21,107 nt of DNA from Bacteriovoracaceae bacterium UBA2428 (GTDB taxonomy: Bacteria > Bdellovibrionota > UBA2428), in assembly GCA_002343545.1 (NCBI GenBank), contig DDRA01000015.1, forward strand, positions 79,235-100,341, read 5' to 3'. The position numbers and the translations under genes were made by a program. The notes under the pieces are model-generated. The model did no database searches, was not told where the DNA came from, and saw only the letters and a program-made list of their open reading frames with translations. Position 1 is the first letter of the stretch. Each line of letters opens with the position of its first letter. Shown here piece by piece: positions 7,850 to 14,194 of the stretch.

Positions 7850-8923
7850 ATGTGGACCCCGATGGGAACGCTCCGACGCTCTTTATTGCTCTCGCTGATC
7901 CTCCCCGTGGCGGCTTCCCGTGCCGATCTGAGGGTGGGGGTTTTATCGGACTTGAACGGCACGGAATGCCAGCCGAACTACCCGTCGACTCCTTTGGGGG
8001 TTCTGCGGAGTCTCTTGAATGAGGCTCCCTTCGATCACGTTTTCCTGCCCGGCGACCTCGTCCACGGGGAGTGCCTGCGTTTTCGCGGGAACGACTACGC
8101 CGGGGTCGTCTCGAGAATGTGGCTCGAGTTCGAAAGGCGCTTCTTCCTTCCTCTGAGGAAGCTCGCGAGCGTGGCGGTCGCACCGGGCAACCACGACGCG
8201 CCCGACGTGACGGCCGCGAGCCGCGAAACCTTTCGGCTCGAGAACGCGGGTTTCGAGAGATTCTGGAACGAGCGGGAGCCCGCGCTCGGCGTCGAGCGGC
8301 TGCGCGTACCGGGCGTCGAGGATCGCTACCCTTATTACTGGGCCTACCGCGTTCGCGACGCCTTGTTCGTCGTGCTTCGCAGCACCCGCACCCATCGTCT
8401 CTCGGAAGGCGAGCGGCAAAAGGCTTGGCTGAAAGGCCTGCTGAATTCGCCCCTCGCCCGCGCCGCCCGCTTTCGCGTCGTCTACGGTCACGTGCCGCCG
8501 TACCCGGTCCTCGATCCCAGCGTCGGGTCCAAGTACTCGGCCGTGCTCGACCGCGAACAGGTCGGTCGTCCGGACGGCCTCGTGGACCTGCTCATGGACG
8601 CGCGGGTAGACCTGCTGGTCGCGGGCCACTCGCACGCGCCCTACCCGGGTCGCCTCGTTCGCAAGTCCGACGGACGCGAGCTCAAGATTCTTTCGCTCCC
8701 CTGCGCGCATTCTCCCCGCAAGCTCTACGGCCAAGCGCGCGTCTCTCCGCGCGGTTTCGCGATTCTCAACTTCAGGGATGATGGCACGATCCAGATGAGC
8801 GTCGTACGGGGCGCGGACGGCCTCGCGATGCCCCTTTCGAGTTTTCCCGCGAGCATCGACGTGCGCTCCCCGCTCGTTCGCTACGAGCGCGTTTCCGACG
8901 GGATCTACCGGCCGGAGCTCTAG
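7850..8923 (+). CDS. Secreted calcineurin-like metallophosphoesterase
   Basis: 357 residues. The signal peptide ends at about residue 25 (LILPVAASRA, then DLRVG). The metal-binding motifs appear in order: SDLNG (Asp34), PGDLVHGE (Asp69), PGNHD (114-116), YGH (His214) and AGHSH (His260, His262). In the first motif the usual D-x-H is D-x-N, as in some secreted members of the superfamily. It probably hydrolyses a phosphoester outside the cytoplasm; the substrate cannot be told. I chose ATG 7850 because AAGGA (7835-7839) lies 10 bases upstream; TTG 7841 is too close to it and ATG 7862 has none. It is divergent from the large secreted protein and converges on the Cys-rich gene with a gap of 3 bp. 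Confidence 0.88.
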   Translation: MWTPMGTLRRSLLLSLILPVAASRADLRVGVLSDLNGTECQPNYPSTPLGVLRSLLNEAPFDHVFLPGDLVHGECLRFRGNDYAGVVSRMWLEFERRFFLPLRKLASVAVAPGNHDAPDVTAASRETFRLENAGFERFWNEREPALGVERLRVPGVEDRYPYYWAYRVRDALFVVLRSTRTHRLSEGERQKAWLKGLLNSPLARAARFRVVYGHVPPYPVLDPSVGSKYSAVLDREQVGRPDGLVDLLMDARVDLLVAGHSHAPYPGRLVRKSDGRELKILSLPCAHSPRKLYGQARVSPRGFAILNFRDDGTIQMSVVRGADGLAMPLSSFPASIDVRSPLVRYERVSDGIYRPEL

Positions 8924-8926
8924 CGC

Positions 8927-9256
8927 TTAGGGCTTTCGGCAGTCCGTCGGGCAGTTGCAGGCGTTCTCGAACTGCCGATCGCACTTCTGGTCGCCGCACG
9001 CGAGGCATTGCCCGGCGTAGCCGCCGTAGGCTTCGCCGCAGGCGTCCTTGGCTTCGACGTGCTTGAGCCCCGCGCAGCATTCGTTCGCGAAGCCCGTCGA
9101 GCCGGGGGGCCCGCCGCCCGCGGGGACCAGCCCCTGGCCGAGGGTGGCGCAGGCGGGGGCGTCCGCCGAGGCTCCCGGCTTCGCTTTTCCGCGCGTCGGC
9201 GCCGCGAGCGCGGACGAGGAGCAAAGGACAAACGCGAGCAATCCCAGCGTTCTCAT
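8927..9256 (-). CDS. Small Cys-rich secreted protein
   Basis: 109 residues. The signal peptide is MRTLGLLAFVLCSSSALA. The mature part has 12 Cys with spacing such as ECCAGL, GQCLACGDQKC and NACNCPTDC. The end resembles the CGDGxCDxxENxxNCPxDC repeat found in secreted proteins of myxobacteria and other bacteria, and the ECCAGL piece resembles a module often placed before it. It is probably a disulfide-knotted surface or periplasmic protein; the function is unknown. The ATG lies 2 bases after the stop of the GFA-family gene, so it is likely translated by coupling. It is the last gene of the minus-strand operon that begins at 10930. Confidence 0.78.
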   Translation of the reverse strand: MRTLGLLAFVLCSSSALAAPTRGKAKPGASADAPACATLGQGLVPAGGGPPGSTGFANECCAGLKHVEAKDACGEAYGGYAGQCLACGDQKCDRQFENACNCPTDCRKP

Positions 9257-9258
9257 CG

Positions 9259-9648
9259 CTAAAACCAAAGGTCCTTCACGCAACGTCCGTCGCGGGGGAG
9301 ATCGTCGAACTTGTCGAGTCCGTCGAAATGGTCGATCGGCAGGCCCGCGATGGCGCCCGGATCCGAAACGAGGCGCAGGTTCACGGCGATGCGACGACGG
9401 CCCTCGGCGTTCGGGGCGTGGGCGAGGTAGTACGCGATGCCGCCGCAGCTGCGGCAGAAGTGATAGGCGTTGATCTTGCGCGCGTACGCGTTCGTCGCTC
9501 CCGAGACCTCGATGCCTTCGCCCAGGTGGCCGTAGGCCCAAAGCGCGCCGTAGCGGCGGCAGAGCGTGCAATTACAGGCCGTGACGCCGTCGATCTTGGG
9601 TTCGTAGCTCCACGTGACCGAGCCGCAGTGGCAACTTCCTTCGAGCAT
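9259..9648 (-). CDS. GFA-family (CENP-V/GFA domain) zinc-binding protein
   Basis: 129 residues, the usual length. All seven zinc-ligand Cys of the GFA fold are present: CHC (Cys6, Cys8), CNCTLC (Cys25, Cys27, Cys30) and FCRSCGG (Cys65, Cys68). The family is named after a proposed glutathione-formaldehyde adduct-forming enzyme, but most members are uncharacterised and that activity is disputed. It is cytoplasmic, with no signal peptide. The gene follows the GNAT gene by 43 bp and precedes the Cys-rich gene by 2 bp. The ribosome binding site is weak. Confidence 0.92.
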   Translation of the reverse strand: MLEGSCHCGSVTWSYEPKIDGVTACNCTLCRRYGALWAYGHLGEGIEVSGATNAYARKINAYHFCRSCGGIAYYLAHAPNAEGRRRIAVNLRLVSDPGAIAGLPIDHFDGLDKFDDLPRDGRCVKDLWF

Positions 9649-9691
9649 CCCGCCATTCTGGATCTCCCCGTGGCGAAGCGCAAGGCGTCGT

Positions 9692-10579
9692 CTAGGGGGC
9701 GTAGCGGAAGCGCCGCCAGGTTTTGGCGCTCAGGACTTTCAAATGCCTCGGAATCTGGAACAGGACGGGGTCCGTGGAGTCGCATTCGAAGGTCGCCGTT
9801 TCGAGTCCCGACTCGTGCGCCCGCGCAAGCTGAGCGCCGACGAGGCCTTTCAGGATTTCCAATTCTTGGGAAGCGTCGGGGAAGGGGGCGAAGACCCAGC
9901 GGATCTGAAGCGCCTTCTCTTCGACGTGAGCCGTCGAGGCACCCACGATTTTGCCGTCGCGTCGGGCGACGAGGCTGAAGTCGTCGCGGAGTCCGCGGAA
10001 AGCGATCTTCTCCCAAAGCGGGTCGTTGGGGCCGATCGCAACGGGGCTCCAGTGGTGAGTGCGGATGTAACTCGCGACGAGAAAGTCCAGGCTCGATTTT
10101 CTCTCGATCGGGTTGGCGGCCGAGGCGAACGAAGCGATTTCGATGCCCGTGGGTAAGGCGCCATCGCTCACGCCGGCGGCCGTATCGACGACGGGAATAA
10201 AACAATCGAGGGAGGGCCGGTAACCCAAACGCGAAAGAAAACCGATGGCATCGGCATCGTCGTCAAAACAAGCGCCGTCAAAACCCGGCGTTCCTTCGGT
10301 GCGTTTAGTCAGTGCCCGGTGAAGATCCCGCCCGATGCCCCGTCTTTGGAACTTTTCCCGGACGGCGATGGCGACCCTCGGGATCTCTCGGTGCAAAAAA
10401 CTCGTGAACAAAGCGCCGGCCCCGACGATTTGTTCGTCGTATTTGGCGACGAAGAAGGTGTCCGCTTCCGAAAACGGCGGCACGGCCGCTTCGTCGCCGA
10501 AGCGATCCCGAAAGAGCGCCTCCGCCCCCGAGAGATCGGCTTCTTTCGCGGGCGCGATCTTGATGTCGTTCGTCGACAA
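9692..10579 (-). CDS. Tandem GNAT-family N-acetyltransferase
   Basis: 295 residues, about twice a single GNAT domain. The N-terminal domain begins IKIAPAKEADLSGAEALF and carries the acetyl-CoA loop QRRGIG (78-83) after the strand RVAIAV. The C-terminal half repeats the fold (DDFSLVARRDGKIVGASTAHV) but lacks a clear RxxGxG loop and is probably inactive or structural. The acceptor is unknown. The start is TTG, placed directly after the TAG stop of the upstream gene with no spacer and in the same frame; no ATG or GTG lies near and the GNAT fold needs these first residues. Translation probably depends on coupling or re-initiation from the upstream gene. Confidence 0.85.
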   Translation of the reverse strand: MSTNDIKIAPAKEADLSGAEALFRDRFGDEAAVPPFSEADTFFVAKYDEQIVGAGALFTSFLHREIPRVAIAVREKFQRRGIGRDLHRALTKRTEGTPGFDGACFDDDADAIGFLSRLGYRPSLDCFIPVVDTAAGVSDGALPTGIEIASFASAANPIERKSSLDFLVASYIRTHHWSPVAIGPNDPLWEKIAFRGLRDDFSLVARRDGKIVGASTAHVEEKALQIRWVFAPFPDASQELEILKGLVGAQLARAHESGLETATFECDSTDPVLFQIPRHLKVLSAKTWRRFRYAP

Positions 10580-10930
10580 CTAGAAACCCGGCGGGTCTCT
10601 CGGGACGGGGGGATTGCGGACGGAGTAGACGCACTTCATGCCCAAGGTGCACTTCAGGACGTCTTTGCTTTGCGTGTAGAAAGCTTGGTAGCTGGCGATG
10701 CCGCCGCGTACGGCGGGGCAAGCCTTGTCGGCTTTCAGGGCGCCCGCGACTTGCTTCGAAACGACGACGTCGCTTTGGCAGTGGCCCAACACGAGGCCCT
10801 TTTCGGCGGCCAAGTGCTCGTTGAGTTCGTCGCAAGTGACGACGGTCGGATCTTGCACACGCGGAAAGTCCGCGGCGAAAGCGCCGAAGCTCGTGAAGAG
10901 GGTGGTCAAAGCGAGCGCGAAAAACTTCAT
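10580..10930 (-). CDS. Small secreted protein of unknown function
   Basis: 116 residues. The signal peptide is MKFFALALTTLFTSFGAFA. The mature part has five Cys (VTCDEL, GHCQSD, KACPAV, LKCTLG, MKCVY) and ends in a Pro-rich tail (VRNPPVPRDPPGF). No family is recognised. GGGAGGA lies 4 bases before the ATG and settles the start over an upstream in-frame one. A stable stem-loop (10941-10969) abuts this ribosome binding site. It is the first gene of an operon with GNAT, GFA and Cys-rich genes, and its TAG stop touches the TTG start of the GNAT gene in the same frame. Confidence 0.75.
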   Translation of the reverse strand: MKFFALALTTLFTSFGAFAADFPRVQDPTVVTCDELNEHLAAEKGLVLGHCQSDVVVSKQVAGALKADKACPAVRGGIASYQAFYTQSKDVLKCTLGMKCVYSVRNPPVPRDPPGF

Positions 10931-10940
10931 GGATCCTCCC

Positions 10941-10969
10941 AAGAGAACCCCGGATCTCGGGGCTCTCTT
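10941..10969 (-). promoter_or_regulatory. Leader stem-loop next to ribosome binding site
   Basis: The transcript would fold 6 bp (AAGAGA/TCTCTT), one mismatch, then 5 bp (CCCCG/CGGGG) around a 5-base loop. The stem ends within a few bases of the GGGAGGA that serves the gene starting at 10930. It has no U-tract, so it is not an ordinary terminator. It may stabilise the message or control access to the ribosome site. Confidence 0.5.
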
Positions 10970-11006
10970 CGGTCGTAGCACGTGCGGCTCGCGGAGATCC
11001 AGTCCC

Positions 11007-11438
11007 CTAACGCGGTCTCCCTTTGGGGGCGTAGGAAAAAGCGGCCACGCTGAGGAGCTGAAGGGGGCCGCACAGCGCGAGCAGCAGGAGCACGTGCGCC
11101 ATCGCGGCCCCGCCGCCGACTTCGCTCCCCGACGCGCGCGCGATCACGTAGACCGTGTGATCGTGGTAGAGGCCGAAGCCCTTTAACGCGAGGTAGCCGA
11201 GGGCCATGGCGGCGAAGCCTCGCCACCACGGCGCGGTGCCGAAATGCTTCCACTTGCCGATAAGGTAAAGGCCCGCGACCGCCGTCGTCACGAGATCGAA
11301 GAGCGGTCGGTGATAGCTGAAGTCCGGCAAGAGCTCGGGCCGCTTGGCCAAGAGCTGCAGGTTCACGAGCAGAGGACTTTGCACGAAGGCGAACGTCGAG
11401 AGGATGAGAAGCGTCTTCCCGAGCCCTGACTTACCCAT
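11007..11438 (-). CDS. Small inner-membrane protein, about four helices
   Basis: 143 residues with hydrophobic segments at about 9-30, 46-62, 74-90 and 112-134 and a positively charged C-terminus (KGRPR). Charged and aromatic residues gather between helices 1 and 2 (RPELLPDFSYHRPLFD) and 3 and 4 (YHDHTVY). No family is recognised. The ATG lies 12 bases after the stop of the frameshifted gene upstream, so the two form an operon. The ribosome site is weak (GCTGGG). Confidence 0.7.
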   Translation of the reverse strand: MGKSGLGKTLLILSTFAFVQSPLLVNLQLLAKRPELLPDFSYHRPLFDLVTTAVAGLYLIGKWKHFGTAPWWRGFAAMALGYLALKGFGLYHDHTVYVIARASGSEVGGGAAMAHVLLLLALCGPLQLLSVAAFSYAPKGRPR

Positions 11439-11450
11439 CCCAGCGGTCGC

Positions 11451-11997
11451 CTAGGGATATTGCGCGGGGGTGTGCCGAGCCTGAAAAGCTTGGGCCGAGG
11501 CTTCGTCTTCGAAAAGTCGGTAGACTGCGGTATCGAGACGGCTTCGCGAGGTCTCGGTGTGATTGAGAACGGCCCAAACCCCCGGGACGATTTCGAAGGC
11601 TTCCGGCTTGGCCCGGGGATTCCCTCGACCTTGATCGAGATTCTTCATCAAAGCCCGCAGGGGCGGCAGATCCAAGGCGAATTCCGATTCGGGAAACCAG
11701 ACCTCGACGTACAGAAGATCCTCGCCCAAGTGGGGGCGATGGGGCGACGCCGCGTGGGTCGGGCGAACCGCCCCCGTTGATCGGAAACTTCGCGGTTTCG
11801 AATTGCCGGCGAATTTGCGCCATCGTCTGCGCGCGGGCTTGTTCGGCCAGCTCGCGGGCGAGCACCGTTCGTTCGCCGAAAAGCGCGATGGCGATCGCTC
11901 GGCGGCAGTCGAAGGCTTCGGCCGGGCGAAGGATCCCCACGAGACCCAGGCCAACCAGGATGCCATTCACGAGGTTGCGCAAAACGTCTTTGGCCAT
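11451..11997 (-). pseudogene. Secreted/membrane-anchored protein gene with a +1 frameshift
   Basis: Two frames join into one plausible protein of about 181 residues. The N-terminal part starts at ATG 11997 (MAKDVLRNLVNGILVGLGLVG, a signal or anchor) and runs to KFPING. The C-terminal part is in another frame and contains HLGEDLLYVEVWFPESEFAL and FEIVPGVWAVLNHTETSRSR, ending HTPAQYP at TAG 11451. The frames switch near a run of five G on the coding strand (11771-11775). Removing one G gives an uninterrupted ORF. This is either a real frameshift or a homopolymer error. I do not recognise the family. The N-terminal frame alone would run on to 11431 as nonsense. No clear ribosome binding site precedes the ATG. 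Confidence 0.7.
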
Positions 11998-12060
11998 GGA
12001 GTGAGGTTATCGCCAATCCAGAGAGCTTTGAGGGGCGATATTTTGACGGAAGCCTCAGAG

Positions 12061-12070
12061 TGGCGGAGAG
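12061..12070. repeat. Putative left attachment-site remnant
   Basis: TGGCGGAGAG equals the last ten bases of tRNA-Ser with CCA (13913-13922). Allowing a 4-base gap (AGAG), the following GGAT matches too. It lies at the point where base composition changes. Confidence 0.45.
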
Positions 12071-12180
12071 GGATGGTCCCTGCTCCTGCCGTTATCAAGT
12101 CATTGAAATTCTTAATGCCTCCTCCCTCTCTAGCTTAGGGGTAGAAGCAAAAAGTAGCAGCGCGAAGTTTTGTCGCGGAC

Positions 12181-12378
12181 TTAGGATCTTTGGAACTGCA
12201 AAATCTCGGCACCTGTGACGCTTGGAATTCTATACCCAAGTTTCTCGGTGCCGCCTTTAAGCTCAATGCCAGCCTTGCGAAGATAGACGTTGGTGGTTTC
12301 CATGTCGGAGTGCCCAACGATGGCCATAACCCGTGCTAGCGATTCTCCACGAGCTAGTAAGTTTGTTATGCAGCTCAT
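12181..12378 (-). pseudogene. Tyrosine recombinase (integrase), C-terminal remnant
   Basis: 65 residues remain of a protein normally 300 or more. They match the C-terminal end of phage-type integrases: TNLLARGESLARVMAIVGHS, then DMETTNVYLRKAG with the catalytic Tyr, and the tail ELKGGTEKLGYRIP. The upstream HxxR catalytic motif cannot be found: the preceding in-frame codons (VAPQLFAPTLQDE) do not fit and a TAA closes the frame at 12418-12420. It is therefore a truncated, inactive copy. Its position inside the tRNA-bounded A/T-rich segment supports an old integrated element. Confidence 0.85.
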
Positions 12379-12431
12379 TTCATCCTGCAGAGTTGGCGCA
12401 AAGAGTTGTGGAGCGACTTAGTCCCTAGAAA

Positions 12432-12538
12432 ACGGGCCTAAATCTGCCCGTCAGAACTCAGACTTTTGACAGCAAAAGCCCCGAAGGTCAGAAATGGCTT
12501 TCGGGGTTTCGTATATCCCAGGTCTAAATCGCAGACCT
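12432..12538 (-). terminator. Terminator cluster after the hydrolase gene
   Basis: Three stem-loops follow the hydrolase gene on the minus strand. The best is CCCCGAA/TTCGGGG (12479-12485 and 12500-12506) followed by CTTTTG, a fair rho-independent terminator. The others are AGGTCT/AGACCT (12520-12538) and ACGGGC/GCCCGT (12432-12451), both without clear U-tracts. Confidence 0.6.
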
Positions 12539-12549
12539 AGGCCCAAATA

Positions 12550-13512
12550 TTAGGGATATTCTCGCAAGAATTTCTCGACTTCAGCAGTAAATTTCTCCGG
12601 CTCATCGGCGTATACAAAGTGACCGCTCCGTTCAAACCATTTTACTGGAATGCCCCAATCTCTCGAGGCCTTGGCAATGTTGGCCGGTCCGATTCAATGA
12701 CTCTGCGATCCCGCAAAAAGCACTGCGGGCACTTGAACTTTCTGTAGCAATTCTTCGTGGTGGCTATCGAGATATCCGGCCTTAACGAGTCCAGCGTAAA
12801 GCTTTCCTGGTATGCCCGCGGCTTTCTCTTGCAGACCAGACTCTTCGTCCCACGCTTCTTGTTTGGCCTGTATCAAGTCTGATACGAAAAGCAATTGTCT
12901 CTGCAAGGGAACTCTACCTACAAGAGAATACACTGAATCAAGTTTTTTGGACGGGGCTTCGCCCGAAGCGGTAATTCTCGAAAGAGCTTCTTTATGTTGG
13001 GGAAATGCAACCTGCGCTACCTCCAACGCTCTATTAACTTGATAGTTAAAAGCGGCTATCAGGTCGGCTGAAATATCAACCAGAATTATCTTTCCAGATG
13101 TATTCGGATAACGGCGCAGGTATTCAAGTGCGACGATTCCACCAAAAGAATGACCAATGAGATTCACTTTTTCCAGCCCAAACGTCAGTCGAATTTCTTC
13201 GATATCCTTTACGATCGACTGCATAGACAAATCGGCGTCAGCTGAGAGCTCCGAACGGCCGGCCCCACCCCTCTGGTCGACGAACAAGATCCGAATCTTT
13301 CCACGAAACACGTCGGAAGTTGCTTTCTCAAACGTGTAAGAGTTATAGCCAGGACCTCCATGAAGGTAGATCGCAGTCGGAAGCGCTATATCGCTATCTT
13401 CCGAAGATTTGACCCAAATTTTTGATCCATCGGCCACAGGAACCAATTTTTCGGTTCGTATCGGCTTGTGTGCACATGACATCAACAGAACTCCCAGGAA
13501 CACGGCCCTCAT
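12550..13512 (-). pseudogene. Lipoprotein alpha/beta-hydrolase (prolyl iminopeptidase-like), in-frame stop
   Basis: The first 272 residues are an open frame with a lipoprotein signal (MRAVFLGVLLMSC, Cys13), the oxyanion motif HGGPG (51-55), DQRGGAGRS (79-87) and the nucleophile elbow GHSFGG (Ser122). This is the pattern of prolyl iminopeptidase-like hydrolases. The frame stops at TGA (12694-12696), but the same frame continues without a gap for 47 more codons, including the expected catalytic His region (ERSGHFVYADEP), to TAA at 12550. The expected acid position after VLFAG reads SQSH and lacks Asp. So the gene is probably inactivated. AGGA lies about 8 bases before the ATG. Base composition is lower in G+C than the neighbours, and the gene lies within the inferred island. 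Confidence 0.85.
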
Positions 13513-13682
13513 AGAAAGTTCCTAACATCGTCATTTTGGTTGGTCATCAAGCCAATCCTTTTGAAGTGCTCGCCGCGCATCATTTACCTGACTCAAGTGA
13601 ACTGATTTACAAAACTCCGCGTGAGTAGAGTTCCCAATTTGGCCCAAGGGTCGAAGCCCGAAGTGCTGACCCGCGGGAGAAA

Positions 13683-13720
13683 CAAAAAAGCCCACACATC
13701 CGGCAAAGGACACGTGGGCT
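13683..13720 (-). terminator. Rho-independent terminator
   Basis: On the minus strand, AGCCCAC and GTGGGCT (13714-13720 and 13689-13695) form a 7-bp stem around an 18-base loop that can pair further, followed by TTTTTTG. It lies about 190 bp downstream of tRNA-Ser and upstream of the hydrolase gene, so it would separate those two transcripts. Confidence 0.65.
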
Positions 13721-13796
13721 CAAGGGTTCGAGATCTTCAAAAGTCTCATCAAGCGCGAGAAGCATTTCGGAAGCAAAAAAGAAGCATCATCACGAC

Positions 13797-13818
13797 ATTT
13801 CATGAGGTCTCATGAAAT
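13797..13818. repeat. Perfect 10-bp inverted repeat
   Basis: Arms ATTTCATGAG and CTCATGAAAT are separated by GT, and TTT follows on the plus strand. It could be an operator or the core of a plus-strand terminator. It lies in A/T-rich DNA about 95 bp from the tRNA 3' end. Confidence 0.6.
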
Positions 13819-13912
13819 TTTCGGCTCGGGTTTTGTCAGGCCCCTTCTTTTTTTTTAACGATTTGTCTTTGTTTGCGATTTTCGCTCTAGCTGCTTTTCA
13901 GCGTCCTAATAA

Positions 13913-14002
13913 TGGCGGAGAGAGAGGGATTCGAACCCTCGATAAGATTTCTCCTATGCGCCCTTAGCAAGGGCGTGCCTTAAGCCACTCGGCCATCTCT
14001 CC
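13913..14002 (-). tRNA. tRNA-Ser(GCU)
   Basis: The 90-base gene encodes its CCA. The acceptor stem is GGAGAGA/TCTCTCC, the anticodon stem CGCCC/GGGCG holds loop TTGCTAA with anticodon GCT (reads AGC and AGU), the long class-II variable arm is typical of tRNA-Ser, and the T arm is GAGGGTTCGAATCCCTC. Its 3' end borders the A/T-rich island. Confidence 0.97.
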
Positions 14003-14007
14003 GTGTT

Positions 14008-14025
14008 CTCCGACTTGCGTCGGAG
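14008..14025 (-). promoter_or_regulatory. Hairpin in the pre-tRNA leader
   Basis: In the transcript, CTCCGAC-GCAA-GTCGGAG forms a perfect 7-bp stem with a GNRA-type tetraloop, ending 5 bases before the mature 5' end of tRNA-Ser. It may guide RNase P processing or shield the leader. Confidence 0.5.
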
Positions 14026-14055
14026 GGCGGGCGGATGTCCAGGACCCTGGCGGGT

Positions 14056-14072
14056 CTCGGCCATCTCTCCGT
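14056..14072 (-). repeat. Duplicate of the tRNA-Ser 5' end
   Basis: The 17 bases 14056-14072 are identical to 13988-14004, which cover the first 15 bases of tRNA-Ser plus two leader bases, at an offset of 68. Homology stops on both sides, so it is a fragment, not a second tRNA gene. It would lie inside the pre-tRNA leader. Confidence 0.8.
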
Positions 14073-14104
14073 CGTTCCCGGCTCTCGCCGGGCGGCTGCA
14101 CGAA

Positions 14105-14133
14105 GGTATACCCGGGGTGGCGCGGGCGGTAAA
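14105..14133 (-). promoter_or_regulatory. Likely sigma-70 promoter of tRNA-Ser
   Basis: On the minus strand, TTTACC (14128-14133) and TATACC (14105-14110) are separated by exactly 17 bases, in line with a -35/-10 pair. Transcription would begin near 14098 and run through the 17-base tRNA fragment and the leader hairpin into tRNA-Ser. Confidence 0.6.
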
Positions 14134-14194
14134 GGCCCCGGCGCAAATCGCTCGCATGCGTGACCCTTCGGCACGATCGGGCTAGGAGAAGCCT

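Larger units (their letters stand above)
13513..13912. other. 400-bp region without a convincing gene
   Basis: It holds the ribosome site and presumably the promoter of the hydrolase gene (13513-13560), a minus-strand terminator, a near-perfect 22-base palindrome and T/A-rich tracts downstream of tRNA-Ser. A 60-codon minus-strand frame (13531-13713) shows no signal, motif or ribosome site, and I do not call it. Confidence 0.6.
12061..13922. mobile_element. Decayed integrative element at tRNA-Ser (inferred)
   Basis: A/T-richer than both flanks by eye. It is bounded on the right by the 3' end of tRNA-Ser(GCU) and on the left by a copy of its last ten bases (TGGCGGAGAG at 12061-12070 and 13913-13922, plus-strand sequence). 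Inside are a tyrosine-recombinase C-terminal stub and a broken lipoprotein hydrolase gene. tRNA 3' ends are the usual target of such recombinases. The short repeat and decay make the exact ends uncertain. Confidence 0.5.

Noticed and set aside
12694..12696. Selenocysteine at the in-frame TGA of the hydrolase
   Set aside because: The position is not a catalytic Cys in this family and I see no obvious SECIS-like hairpin right after the codon. A nonsense mutation is simpler.
13531..13713. 60-codon minus-strand frame between tRNA-Ser and the hydrolase gene
   Set aside because: No ribosome site, no signal or motif, and it runs into a terminator stem.
13988..14072. The 17-base direct repeat as the island's attachment site
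   Set aside because: It copies the 5' end of the tRNA, on the side away from the island. The 3'-end copy at 12061 fits integration better.
14172..14184. CGGCACG sequence before the CobW-like gene as a sigma-54 box
   Set aside because: The GC falls after 9 bases instead of 10, and the site overlaps the ribosome binding site.
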